A DNA stretch of 64,000 nucleotides from Agrococcus sp. Marseille-P2731 (lineage in GTDB: Bacteria > Actinomycetota > Actinomycetes > Actinomycetales > Microbacteriaceae): contig NZ_FPEG01000003.1 in the NCBI RefSeq assembly GCF_900117395.1, positions 806,001 through 870,000 of the forward strand. Reading direction: 5' to 3'. How positions within the stretch are numbered: the stretch's first letter is position 1; each line of letters opens with the position of its first letter. The notes under the pieces are model-generated. The model saw only the letters and a program-made list of their open reading frames with translations, searched no databases and was not told where the DNA came from. The translations under genes were made by a program, and so were the position numbers. This document shows positions 34,750 through 42,842 of this stretch, in pieces.

Positions 34750-35427
34750 TCAGCCGACGACGCCGAGCTCGTAGGCGCGGATGACCGCCTCGACCCGATT
34801 GCGCAGGTGCAGCTTCGAGAGCACGCGGCCGACGTTCGCCTTCACGGTCGACTCGCTGAGGAAGAGCGACGCGGCGATCTCGCCGTTGGTGGCGCCCCGC
34901 CCGATGAGAAGGAAGATCTCGCGCTCGCGCGGGGTCAGCTCGCCGAGGGCCGCGTCGGCATCGGGTGCCCGGCCGTCGCCGGGGCGATGCGCGCCCAGGT
35001 GCGGCGCCGCGACCTCGATGAGCCTCGCGGTGATGCGCGGCGAGACGACGGCGTCGCCCGCGTGCACGGCTCGGATGGCGGCGACCAGGTCGTCGGGCCG
35101 CGCATCCTTCAGCAGGAAGCCGGAGGCACCGGCGCTGAGCGCGCCGAAGGCATGGTCGTCGAGGTCGTAGGTCGTGAGCACGAGCACCCGCGCGTCCGGC
35201 CGCAGCTCGGTGATGCGCCGCGTCGCCTCGATGCCGCCGACGCCGGGCATCCGCACATCCATCAGCACCACGTCGGGCTGCAGCCGGGCGACCGCGTCGA
35301 TCGCCTCCGCACCGTCGCCCGCCTCGCCGACGACGACGAGGCCCGGCCGAGCGTCGAGCATCAGTCGCAAGCCGTAGCGCACGAGCTCCTGGTCGTCGAC
35401 GAGCAGCACCCTGATCTCGTCCCTCAT
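34750..35427 (-). CDS. NarL/LuxR-type response regulator
   Basis: A 225-residue regulator with a receiver domain (Asp11-Asp12, phosphoacceptor Asp57 in VVLMDVRMP, LLKDARPDDL) and a LuxR helix-turn-helix at about 158-218 (LTPREREIFLLIGRGATNGEIA...STVKANVGRVLSKL). ATG 35427 overlaps the kinase stop by 4 bp. It is the last gene of an ABC-ATPase / permease / kinase / regulator operon and converges on kdpE with only 5 bp between. Confidence 0.92.
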   Translation of the reverse strand: MRDEIRVLLVDDQELVRYGLRLMLDARPGLVVVGEAGDGAEAIDAVARLQPDVVLMDVRMPGVGGIEATRRITELRPDARVLVLTTYDLDDHAFGALSAGASGFLLKDARPDDLVAAIRAVHAGDAVVSPRITARLIEVAAPHLGAHRPGDGRAPDADAALGELTPREREIFLLIGRGATNGEIAASLFLSESTVKANVGRVLSKLHLRNRVEAVIRAYELGVVG

Positions 35428-36719
35428 CGAGCCTGCTCCTCTCGCAGCAGCCGGGCGTCGACGCGCCAGCCGCCTGCAGCGAGCCGCCGCGACTCGACCG
35501 TGCCGCCGAAGAGGGCAGCGCGCTCCTGCATCCCGAGGATGCCACGGCCCGGCTGCGACGGTGCAGCAGCTCCCGTGCCCGAGTCGGTGACCGCGATCCG
35601 CACCTCGTCCGGCTCCCAGGTGATCGCCACGGAGGCGGAGCCCGCGCCCTGCGCATGCCGGAGGGCGTTCGTGAGCGACTCCTGCACGATCCGGTAGATG
35701 GTGAGACCGAGGGCCGGGTCGGTCGAGGCGACCCCCGTCACGGCGAGCCGCACGGGCAGACCGGCGGCCGTGATCTCGGCGACGAGGGCCGGCAGGTCTG
35801 CCGCGCCCGGCTGTGGCGCGTCCCGCACCATTCCCCGGTCGTGCTCGGCAGCAGCACCACCTGCAGCAGCCTCGCCGCGCACCGCGCCCAGCAGGCGACG
35901 CACCTCCCCCAAGGTGCGCCTGCCGGTCTCCGCGACGCGCCCGATCGCTCGCTTCGCCTCCTCCGGGCGCTGCTCGATCGAGGCGTGCGCGCCGTCGGAG
36001 ATCGCGACCATGACCGAGAGGCTGTGGGCGATCACGTCGTGCATCTCCCGCGCGATCCGCTCCCGCTCGAGCGCCTTCGCGATCTCGGCCTGCTGGTCGC
36101 GCTCGCGCGCGAGGCGCTCGGCGCGGTCGACGAGCTCGGCGATGTGGCGTCGCCGATGCCCGGTGTTCATGCCGAGCAGCGCGGCGATCAGCAGCACGCC
36201 GGTCACGAGCGCGAAGACGTTGACCCAGTCGAGCAGGGTGTCGCGCGGCAGCGTGGGCGGCGCGATGCCGAGGATCGGCGGCCCGAGCCGCGTGCGCAGC
36301 GTGAGCGCGAGCGCCCCGAGCGCGCCGGCGGCCGCCGCGATGCCGAAGGCGAGCCAGGCGCGACCGGCGCTGCAGCGCACCCCAGCGGCGTGCACCGCGA
36401 CGACGGCGAGCAGCGCCTCGGCGCCCGAGCCGCCCGCGAACGAGAGCACCGGCAGCGCCATCGCGGCCGCGAACGCCGTGCGCGGATGCCGGCGCCGCAC
36501 CGCGAGCGCGGCGAACCCGCCTGCAACGAGCGCCACCATCGACCACAGCGGCGTGACGAACGGCGGTTCGAGCGAGAGCACGGCCATCCCAGCGGCCATT
36601 GCGGCGTAGGCCGTGATGAGCACCGCATCCGAGACCCGTCGTCGCCGCTGCCCGCCTGCGGGCGCGGCAGTGCGCGGCGCCTCGGGCGAGGCGCCGCGCG
36701 TGCCCAGCAGGGGGATCAG
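35424..36719 (-). CDS. NarL-type sensor histidine kinase, possible CTG start
   Basis: A 431-residue kinase if started at CTG 36719. Six hydrophobic helices (about residues 35-180) are followed by the HisKA_3 box with His227 (REMHDVIAHSLSVMV) and the HATPase (IVQESLTNALRHA; DSGTG; GILGMQERAALFGG). No ATG/GTG/TTG lies near the upstream stop. The CTG at 36719 overlaps the permease stop as CTGA and has AGGAGG 5 nt upstream, exactly like the ATGA/GTGA couplings elsewhere. The conservative alternative is GTG 36623 (399 residues). It pairs with the response regulator downstream. Confidence 0.85.
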   Translation of the reverse strand: MIPLLGTRGASPEAPRTAAPAGGQRRRRVSDAVLITAYAAMAAGMAVLSLEPPFVTPLWSMVALVAGGFAALAVRRRHPRTAFAAAMALPVLSFAGGSGAEALLAVVAVHAAGVRCSAGRAWLAFGIAAAAGALGALALTLRTRLGPPILGIAPPTLPRDTLLDWVNVFALVTGVLLIAALLGMNTGHRRRHIAELVDRAERLARERDQQAEIAKALERERIAREMHDVIAHSLSVMVAISDGAHASIEQRPEEAKRAIGRVAETGRRTLGEVRRLLGAVRGEAAAGGAAAEHDRGMVRDAPQPGAADLPALVAEITAAGLPVRLAVTGVASTDPALGLTIYRIVQESLTNALRHAQGAGSASVAITWEPDEVRIAVTDSGTGAAAPSQPGRGILGMQERAALFGGTVESRRLAAGGWRVDARLLREEQAR

Positions 36720-37561
36720 GCGTCCCTCCTGCGCAGCGCCAGCGCGCCGAGGGCGAGGAAGCCGAGCGCCCAGACCGTCGCGATCAGCCAGCCGGCGCCG
36801 GTGCTCACGTAGCCGGCGGCCAGGTCGAAGAACCCGCCGTGGGCGTCGACGCCGCTCACCATCGCGTCGCCGGCCTTCGACATCGTGAGCAGGTGCAGGT
36901 TGCGCACGAGGTCGGATGCGGGCAGCACCGACAGCACGATCGGCAGCAGGAGGATGGCCGAGACGACGGCCGCGACCCCTGCCGCGACCGAGCGCAGCAG
37001 CGTGCCGATGCCGAGGCCGAGGACGCCGGCGAGGCCGACGTACACGGCGCCACCGAGCAGCGCGGGCACGACGCCCTCGGCGCCCAGGCCGATCTCGATG
37101 CCGTGCGTCGCGAGCATCGGGTAGGTCACCGCCCACGAGCCGAGCATCGCGATGAGCGCCGCTGCCGTCACGCTCGCGAAGACCACGACCGCCTTGGCGG
37201 AGAGCACCCTGAGTCGCGCGGGCACCGCGGTGAGCGTGGGCTGGATGGTGCCGCTCGCGTACTCGCCGGTGATGACGAGCACGCCGAGCACCCCGGCGAT
37301 GAGCTGACCGAACAGCACGGTGCCGATCGTGACCTGGTCGAGCATGAAGCCGGCGGACGGCCCGGCCGGGAGGCCGGCGCTCTCGAGCGTGAGCCCGAGC
37401 GCGACGCTCACGCCGATGCCGAGGACGACGATCGAGAGGAGGAGCCCCACGGACGACCGCAGGCTCGTGAGCTTGATGGCCTCGGAGCGCACGAGGTCGA
37501 CGAAGCGGAGCCTGTCGTGCTGCTCGGCGGTGGTGGTGCGCTCGAGCGAGGTGGCGGTCAT
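36716..37561 (-). CDS. ABC-2 type transporter permease
   Basis: A 281-residue membrane protein with six predicted helices. A cytoplasmic N-terminus (LVRSEAIKLTSLRSSVGLL) shows the typical permease entry motif of ABC-2 exporters, and the segment VITGEYASGTIQPTLTAVP is the conserved gating loop. It overlaps the ATPase gene by 4 bp. With the ATPase it would export a peptide, lipid or antibiotic; the linked two-component system suggests induction by envelope stress. Confidence 0.85.
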   Translation of the reverse strand: MTATSLERTTTAEQHDRLRFVDLVRSEAIKLTSLRSSVGLLLSIVVLGIGVSVALGLTLESAGLPAGPSAGFMLDQVTIGTVLFGQLIAGVLGVLVITGEYASGTIQPTLTAVPARLRVLSAKAVVVFASVTAAALIAMLGSWAVTYPMLATHGIEIGLGAEGVVPALLGGAVYVGLAGVLGLGIGTLLRSVAAGVAAVVSAILLLPIVLSVLPASDLVRNLHLLTMSKAGDAMVSGVDAHGGFFDLAAGYVSTGAGWLIATVWALGFLALGALALRRRDA

Positions 37562-38487
37562 CGGTCTGCTCCTGTGGTCGCGGCGGATGCCGAGCGGTAT
37601 TCGACGGCTCCCGCGGTGAGCGAGAGGTAGGCCTGCTCGAGCGAGCCGGTCAGCGACGCGATCTCGTGCAGCACGATACCCGCGCCGGCGGCCGCGACCG
37701 CGACCTGCTCAGCGGTCAGGCCCGCGATGTCGAGGGCGCCGTCCTCGAGCACGGTCACCGTGACCTCCGGCCCGGCGACCGCCTCGGTGAGCTGCGCGGC
37801 CGCGTGGGTGCGCACCCGCACGACCGAGCGCGTCGCGCCGGCGATGACGTCGCCGATCGCGTCGTCGGCGAGGATCCGGCCGCGCCCGATCACGATGAGG
37901 CGATCGGCCGTCTGCGCCATCTCGCTCATCAGGTGCGACGAGAGCAGCACGGTGCGACCCTCCTCCGCGAGGCCGCGCAGCAGGGTCCTCGCCCAGCGCA
38001 CGCCCTCGGGGTCGAGCCCGTTGACCGGCTCGTCGAGGATGATCGTCGCCGGGTCGCCGATGAGCGCCGCCGCGATGCCGAGGCGCTGGCGCATGCCGAG
38101 CGAGAAGCCGCCGACGCGCTTGCCGGCGACGGGGTCGAGCCCGGCGAGGCCGATGACCTCGCGCACCCGGGACGCACCGATCCGGTGGGTGGCCGCGATG
38201 GCGAGCAGGTGCTTGTAGGCCGTGCGGCCGGAGGCTGCGGCGCGCGCGTCGAGCAGCACGCCCACCTCGCGCAGCGGCGCGCGGTGCTCGAGGTAGGGCC
38301 GGCCGTTCACCTGCACGCTGCCGCTCGTGGGCCGATCGAGCCCCACGATCATCCGCATCGTCGTCGACTTGCCCGCCCCGTTCGGCCCGAGGAATCCGGT
38401 CACCTGACCGGGCCTCACCGTGAAGTCGACGCCGTCGACGGCAGCCGTGCTGCCGTATCGCTTCGTCAGCGCTGTCGCTGTGATCAT
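37558..38487 (-). CDS. ABC transporter ATP-binding protein (DrrA/BcrA-like)
   Basis: A 309-residue ATPase: Walker A GPNGAGKST (34-42), signature FSLGMRQRLGIAAAL, Walker B ATIILDEPVNGLDP, then the H-loop SSHLMSEM and a C-terminal accessory domain (about 215-300). ATG 38487 begins MITATALTKRYG. It is the first gene of the four-gene export/two-component operon. The 135-bp upstream gap should hold its promoter; no clear box was seen. Confidence 0.92.
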   Translation of the reverse strand: MITATALTKRYGSTAAVDGVDFTVRPGQVTGFLGPNGAGKSTTMRMIVGLDRPTSGSVQVNGRPYLEHRAPLREVGVLLDARAAASGRTAYKHLLAIAATHRIGASRVREVIGLAGLDPVAGKRVGGFSLGMRQRLGIAAALIGDPATIILDEPVNGLDPEGVRWARTLLRGLAEEGRTVLLSSHLMSEMAQTADRLIVIGRGRILADDAIGDVIAGATRSVVRVRTHAAAQLTEAVAGPEVTVTVLEDGALDIAGLTAEQVAVAAAGAGIVLHEIASLTGSLEQAYLSLTAGAVEYRSASAATTGADR

Positions 38488-38622
38488 GTGCCCACCTCTT
38501 CCATGCCCTCCACGCTAGGCACGGGCATCCGGCACCGCATCGGACCGCGGTCCCGTCGGCGCCCGCTCGGGGCGGCACCTGGGTACTGCCGGAACGCGGC
38601 GCTGCTGCAGGCGTGCCTCGGC

Positions 38623-39213
38623 TCAGTCGGCGACCGGCGCGTCCTCCGCCGACGCGACGGCCCCGCCGACGTGCGTGTGCATGCGCACGCCGTCGTCGTT
38701 GAAGATGCTGATGACCTGCGCGGGCTTGCCGCCCGCGGCGTGGATGGCGTGCGGGATGCGGGTGTCGAACTCGGCGGCCTCGCCGCGCGTGAGCACGAGA
38801 TCCTGCTCCCCGAGCCGCAGCCGCAGGCGCCCGGAGAGCACGTAGAGCCACTCGTAGCCGTCGTGCACGCGCAGCTCGGGCAGCTCGCGCAGCGGCGGGT
38901 AGGTGATCTTGTAGGTGTGCACGGCCGAGCCCTCCGGCGCGAGCGGCGCGATCACGAGCCCGTCGCGGCGGATCGCCGGGCGGCGCACGCGCGGGTCGGG
39001 CGCCTCGACGCTGATGAGGTCGTCGATGCGGATGCCCAGCTGGCGCGTGAGCGGCAGCAGCAGCTCGAGGCTCGCCTGGCGCTTGCCGGACTCCAGGCGC
39101 GAGAGCGTGCTCGGCGACATGCCGGCACGGGCGGCGAGCTCGTCGAGCGTCCAGCCCTTGTCGTGCCGCACCGCGCGCAGCCGCGGGCCCATCTGCTCCA
39201 GCGCTTCGCGCAT
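38623..39213 (-). CDS. XRE regulator with C-terminal cupin domain
   Basis: A 196-residue regulator: XRE helix-turn-helix (about 10-65; LDELAARAGMSPSTLSRLESGKRQ) and a cupin_2 fold (about 110-185; HDGYEWLYVLSGRLRL, IPHAIHAAGG). ATG 39213 has GAGGAG 7-8 nt upstream. A farther ATG at 39276 would place the coding region over a perfect palindrome, so the shorter form is preferred. It is divergent from the flavin reductase gene and probably represses it. Confidence 0.88.
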   Translation of the reverse strand: MREALEQMGPRLRAVRHDKGWTLDELAARAGMSPSTLSRLESGKRQASLELLLPLTRQLGIRIDDLISVEAPDPRVRRPAIRRDGLVIAPLAPEGSAVHTYKITYPPLRELPELRVHDGYEWLYVLSGRLRLRLGEQDLVLTRGEAAEFDTRIPHAIHAAGGKPAQVISIFNDDGVRMHTHVGGAVASAEDAPVAD

Positions 39214-39251
39214 CCGCTCGCTCCTCTGTGCTTCGGGTGCTTGCCAATTCT

Positions 39252-39265
39252 GCAAGCGCGCTTGC
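39252..39265. promoter_or_regulatory. Perfect 14-bp palindrome, candidate operator
   Basis: GCAAGCGCGCTTGC is an exact palindrome, centred in the 84-bp space between the divergent XRE-cupin and oxidoreductase genes and embedded in A/T-richer flanks (CAATTCT and GATTCTC). This is the expected site for the XRE dimer. Confidence 0.55.
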
Positions 39266-39297
39266 GATTCTCTCATGCCCCGCGATGCAATGGAGCC

Positions 39298-40353
39298 ATG
39301 AACTCCTCAGACCTGATCTCCGGCCCGAGCGCTTCGGGCTCCTCCCCCGCGTGGGATGCCATCGTCGTCGGCGGCAGCGCCGCCGGCCTCTCCGCGGCGC
39401 TCATGCTCGGACGCGCCCGTCGGCGCGTGCTCGTGATCGACGCTGGCTCGCCGCGCAACCGCTTCGCCGCGCACATGCACGGCGTGCTCGGCAACGAGGG
39501 CACGGCACCCGCCGAGCTCGTGGGCCGCGGCCGCGCCGAGGTCGCCGCCTACGGCGTCGAGGTCCGCGAGGGCACGGTCGAGCGCGTGAGCGAGATCGCC
39601 GCGGGTGCGCCCACCAGCGCAGGTGAGGCGGATGCGCGCCTGACGGTCGCGGTGTCGGGCGCGGCACCCGAGCGCACGCGAGCGCTCATCGTGGCCACCG
39701 GCATCGCCGACGAGCTCCCCGCCATCCCCGGCCTCGCCGAGCGCTGGGGCACCAGCGTGCTCCACTGCCCCTACTGCCACGGCTGGGAGGTGCGCGATCG
39801 GCGCATCGGCGTGATCGCGACCTCGCCGATGGCGCTGCACCAGGCGCGGCTCGTGCGCCAGTGGAGCGATCGGGTCGTGCTCTTCTCCGCCGCGGCAGGT
39901 GAGATCGACGCCGCCGATGCGCAGCGGCTGCGCTCGCGCGGCGTCGAGGTGGAGACCTCGCCCGTGGTGGAGGTGCTCGGCGACGGCGACGCCGTGACGG
40001 GCGTGCGCACCGCCGACGGGCGCGTGACCGAGGTCGGCGCGATCTTCACAGCCGGCGCCCCGCGGCCGCACGACGGCTTCCTCGCCGACCTCGACCTCGC
40101 GCGCACCGAGCAGCCGTTCGGCCTCGGCTCCTTCCTGACCGTCGACTTCGCCGGCAGGACGAGCCACGAGCGCATCTGGGGCGTTGGCAACGTCGTGAAC
40201 CCGATGGCCAACGTGCCCATCGCGATGGCAGCGGGGGCGATGGCGGGCGGCGCGGCGAACGGCGCGCTCGTCGAAGCCGACTTCGACCTCGCGGTGCGAG
40301 CGACGAGCGAGGGCTCGGATGCGGACGCCGGGGCCGCGGGAGCTCGCGCGTGA
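39298..40353 (+). CDS. FAD-dependent thioredoxin reductase-like protein
   Basis: A 351-residue flavoprotein. The FAD motif VVGGSAAG is at about 23-30, the redox pair CPYC at Cys157-x2-Cys160 (LHCPYCHGWE), and the C-terminal FAD contact GVGNVVNPMANV near 305. The NADPH motif region (GVIATSPMALHQA) has a weakened Gly-rich loop. The family (HCPYCHG type) is often linked to an XRE-cupin repressor and reduces unknown disulfides. ATG 39298 follows GGAG by 3 nt. It overlaps the methyltransferase by 4 bp. Confidence 0.87.
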   Translation: MNSSDLISGPSASGSSPAWDAIVVGGSAAGLSAALMLGRARRRVLVIDAGSPRNRFAAHMHGVLGNEGTAPAELVGRGRAEVAAYGVEVREGTVERVSEIAAGAPTSAGEADARLTVAVSGAAPERTRALIVATGIADELPAIPGLAERWGTSVLHCPYCHGWEVRDRRIGVIATSPMALHQARLVRQWSDRVVLFSAAAGEIDAADAQRLRSRGVEVETSPVVEVLGDGDAVTGVRTADGRVTEVGAIFTAGAPRPHDGFLADLDLARTEQPFGLGSFLTVDFAGRTSHERIWGVGNVVNPMANVPIAMAAGAMAGGAANGALVEADFDLAVRATSEGSDADAGAAGARA

Positions 40354-41012
40354 GCGGGACGACGGCTGCTGCCGAGTTCTGGGAGGCGCGCTACGCCGAC
40401 GCCGACCGCATCTGGTCGGGCCGCGTCAACGCGGTGCTCGCCGACGTCGCGGCCACGCTCACGCCCGGCCGGGCGCTCGACCTCGGCTGCGGCGAGGGCG
40501 GCGACGCGCTCTGGCTGGCGCAGCAGGGCTGGCGCGTCACCGGCGTCGACCTCTCGCCGACCGCGATCGAGCGCGCGCGTGCCGCGGCAGCCGCCGCGGG
40601 CATCCGCACCGCCGACCTGCACCTCGAGGCCGGCGACCTCGCGACGTGGCAGACGACGGATGCGCACGACCTGGTGAGCGCGTCGTTCCTGCAGTCGTGG
40701 CCGGTTGTGATCCCGCGGGAGGAGATCCTGCACCGCGCGACCGGCTTCGTCGCGCCCGGCGGGCACCTGCTCGTCGTCGCGCACGCCGGTGCGCCCTCGT
40801 GGGCCGACCCCGAGATGGCGCGCACGCACCCCTTCCCGACGCCCGAGGGCGATCTCGCGGCGCTGCAGCTGGACGCTTCACGGTGGGAGGTGCTCGCGTG
40901 CGAGCGGCGGGAGCGCTCGATCACGGCGCCCGACGGATCACCCGCGACGCTGGACGACTCGGTGGTGCTGGTGCGCCGCATGGGCGAGCGGCGCGCCAGG
41001 ATGGTGCCATGA
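40350..41012 (+). CDS. Class I SAM-dependent methyltransferase
   Basis: A 220-residue methyltransferase of the TehB/thiopurine-like type. Motif I LDLGCGEGG (43-51), the acidic end VTGVDLSPTAIERA, and motif II/III around DLVSASFLQS and VAPGGHLLVVAH are present. GTG 40350 overlaps the flavoprotein stop. With the flavoprotein it is the second gene of an operon repressed, presumably, by the XRE-cupin protein. It may detoxify an oxyanion or small electrophile; the substrate is not readable. Confidence 0.87.
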   Translation: MSGTTAAAEFWEARYADADRIWSGRVNAVLADVAATLTPGRALDLGCGEGGDALWLAQQGWRVTGVDLSPTAIERARAAAAAAGIRTADLHLEAGDLATWQTTDAHDLVSASFLQSWPVVIPREEILHRATGFVAPGGHLLVVAHAGAPSWADPEMARTHPFPTPEGDLAALQLDASRWEVLACERRERSITAPDGSPATLDDSVVLVRRMGERRARMVP

Positions 41013-41296
41013 CCGAACCCACGCCGCTCGATGTCACCTTCACCGCGCCCATCGGCGTCGACGTCAAGGGCGAGCTGTGGTCCTGCGTCGAGGTTCCGGG
41101 CTCTGCCGAGCTCTTCGGCACCAAGCGCGCGGTGCGGGTGGACGCATCCGTCGACGGCATCGCGCTGCCGAACGTCGGGCTGATGGTGACCGGCACCGGC
41201 GGGCACATGCTCTCCCTGAGCGCCAAGCTGCGCAAGCAGCTCGACAAGGAGCTCGGGGACACCGTCACCGTGCGGCTGGAGCGCCGCCTCACCTGA
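41009..41296 (+). CDS. DUF1905 domain protein
   Basis: A 95-residue beta-barrel-like protein. The pattern of DUF1905 is seen: GELWSCVEVPGSAELFGTKRAVRVDASVDG and KLRKQLDKELGDTVTVRLERR. ATG 41009 overlaps the methyltransferase stop (ATGA), so it is the third gene of the operon. The function of the family is unknown. Confidence 0.8.
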   Translation: MTEPTPLDVTFTAPIGVDVKGELWSCVEVPGSAELFGTKRAVRVDASVDGIALPNVGLMVTGTGGHMLSLSAKLRKQLDKELGDTVTVRLERRLT

Positions 41297-41303
41297 CCCC
41301 GAG

Positions 41304-41795
41304 TCAGCGCGGCTGCTCGGCCTCGGTCACGTCGGCGACCCGCGCGCCCAGGTGCGCGATCAACGCGTCGCCGTCGAGCGTGGCGGCGACGCCGTGGGCT
41401 CCGGCGCCGATCGAGACGCGGCGGCCACGCACCCGATCGTCGGCGACGACGGGCAGCTGCTGCGTCGTGCCGAAGGGAGTGATCGTGCCGCGTTCGAAGC
41501 CCGTCACGGTGCGCGCCTCCGCAGCATCAGGCATCGAGAGGCGCTTGACGCCCAGCAGCTCGCGCAGCTTCGGCCACGAGATGGTGCGGTCACCCGGGAC
41601 GAGCACGAGCAGGTGATCGCCCTCTCCGCGCCGCACGACCATCGTCTTGATGATGTCGGCGGGCGTCACGCCCCGCGCGGCCGCCGCCTCGGCGAGCGAG
41701 CCGACTCGGCCGTGGCGCGTCACCTCGTGCTCGAGGCCGGATGCGCTGAGCGCGTCGAGCGCAGGATTCGCGGCTTCGCGATCGGTGTCAGCCAT
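41304..41795 (-). CDS. YbaK/ProX-type aminoacyl-tRNA deacylase
   Basis: A 163-residue trans-editing domain protein that hydrolyses mischarged tRNA (Cys-tRNAPro or similar). Lys50 (ADIIKTMVV) and the GDRTISWPKLRELLG and GTTQQLPVVAD regions fit YbaK/EbsC. ATG 41795 is preceded by TAGCCT with a 6-nt gap, a leaderless arrangement. It converges on the DUF1905 gene with 7 bp between. Confidence 0.85.
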   Translation of the reverse strand: MADTDREAANPALDALSASGLEHEVTRHGRVGSLAEAAAARGVTPADIIKTMVVRRGEGDHLLVLVPGDRTISWPKLRELLGVKRLSMPDAAEARTVTGFERGTITPFGTTQQLPVVADDRVRGRRVSIGAGAHGVAATLDGDALIAHLGARVADVTEAEQPR

Positions 41796-41801
41796 GCGGC
41801 C

Positions 41802-41807
41802 AGGCTA
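41802..41807 (-). promoter_or_regulatory. -10 box of the YbaK gene, leaderless type
   Basis: On the minus strand TAGCCT is followed by GGCCGC and then the ATG at 41795. There is no Shine-Dalgarno sequence. Confidence 0.5.
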
Positions 41808-41898
41808 CGCCGCGCGCCGGGCGCGCCAGGCGCGCCCGCGCTTCGCGATGCGATGCGGCGCGGTGCGCCGGCGCTCCACGCGCAGGAGCCCGACCCCT

Positions 41899-41940
41899 TG
41901 CGCCAAGGGCGACCCGGTCCACCAGGTCGCCCTTGGCGCA
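41899..41940. terminator. 16-bp perfect inverted repeat after hemD
   Basis: Arms 41899-41914 and 41925-41940 are exact complements (TGCGCCAAGGGCGACC and its partner) with a 10-nt loop. It lies 37 bp past the hemD stop and ends the minus-strand haem operon. No T-run is present. Confidence 0.75.
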
Positions 41941-41976
41941 CGAGGTCGGCGATTCGTGCCGCACGCTCCGGCCGCG

Positions 41977-42825
41977 TCAGGTGCGTGCGGTCGGCGCAGC
42001 CGCGAGCAGCGCGGCCACGAGGCCCGCGGCGCTCGGCTGCTTCGCGATGCCCGCGACCTGCAGACCGGCGCGACGGCAGTCCTCGGCCGTCTGCTCGCCG
42101 ATCGCGATGATGCTCGTGCTGGCGGCGAGCCCGAGCCGCGCCACCTGCTTCGCGACCGACCCAGAGGTCACGAGCACCGCGTCGATCGGGGTCTCCGCGG
42201 GCTCGACGGCGGTCAGCACGCCCTCGTCCCCATCCTGCCCGGCCGCGGTGGCCTCCTCGCGGCGCCGCAGCGCATCCGCATCGATCACGGGCATGACGCC
42301 CGTGTGCGCCGCCTCGAGCAGCTGCTCGGCGGAGCGGAAGATCGGGGTGGTGCGGTAGGCGACGACCTCGCTCAGCTGCATGCCGTGCTGGCGCAGGCCG
42401 TCGGCGATCGTCGGCTTCGCGTCGAGCGCGTGCGGCCAGAGCACCCGGCCCGAGCGGATGGGCCACTCGTCGACGAGACCGGCGGCCGACTGCTTCGTCG
42501 GGATGAAGGCGACGGGCACGCCGCGCTCGCGCAGCGCCGCCGCGGTGACCGAGCCGACCGCGGCGACCGAGGTCGAGACGGGCACCCGCGGCAGCACCCG
42601 CACCGTCGACTGGCTGGTGACCACGAGCCAGTCGAAGCGGCCCGCGGCGAGCTGGTCGAGCATGAGCTGCAGCTGCTGCTGATCCTCGGCGGGCGAGAGC
42701 TGCACGAGCGGCAGGATCAGCGGCTCGAAGCCGGCCTCGGTGACGCGCTGGGCGACGTCGTCGCCCCAGCTGCCGCCGCGCGGGATCAGGACGCGGACGT
42801 GCCTGCTCTGCGTGGGATCGATCAT
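41977..42825 (-). CDS. hemD: Uroporphyrinogen-III synthase
   Basis: A 282-residue two-domain enzyme that closes hydroxymethylbilane with inversion of ring D. The sequence is poorly conserved, as usual, but VLIPRGGSWGDDVAQRV, WLVVTSQSTVRVL, AAVGSVTAAALRERG and the late IDAVLVTSGSVAKQVARL segments fit HemD, and it follows hemC by 17 bp. ATG 42825 begins MIDPTQSRHV. It is the last gene of the minus-strand haem operon. Confidence 0.88.
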   Translation of the reverse strand: MIDPTQSRHVRVLIPRGGSWGDDVAQRVTEAGFEPLILPLVQLSPAEDQQQLQLMLDQLAAGRFDWLVVTSQSTVRVLPRVPVSTSVAAVGSVTAAALRERGVPVAFIPTKQSAAGLVDEWPIRSGRVLWPHALDAKPTIADGLRQHGMQLSEVVAYRTTPIFRSAEQLLEAAHTGVMPVIDADALRRREEATAAGQDGDEGVLTAVEPAETPIDAVLVTSGSVAKQVARLGLAASTSIIAIGEQTAEDCRRAGLQVAGIAKQPSAAGLVAALLAAAPTART

Positions 42826-42842
42826 GCGCGCAGACCGACCGC

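Noticed and set aside
41796-41976. tRNA or small RNA gene in the gap before hemD
   Set aside because: No cloverleaf; the only structure is the terminator-like inverted repeat.
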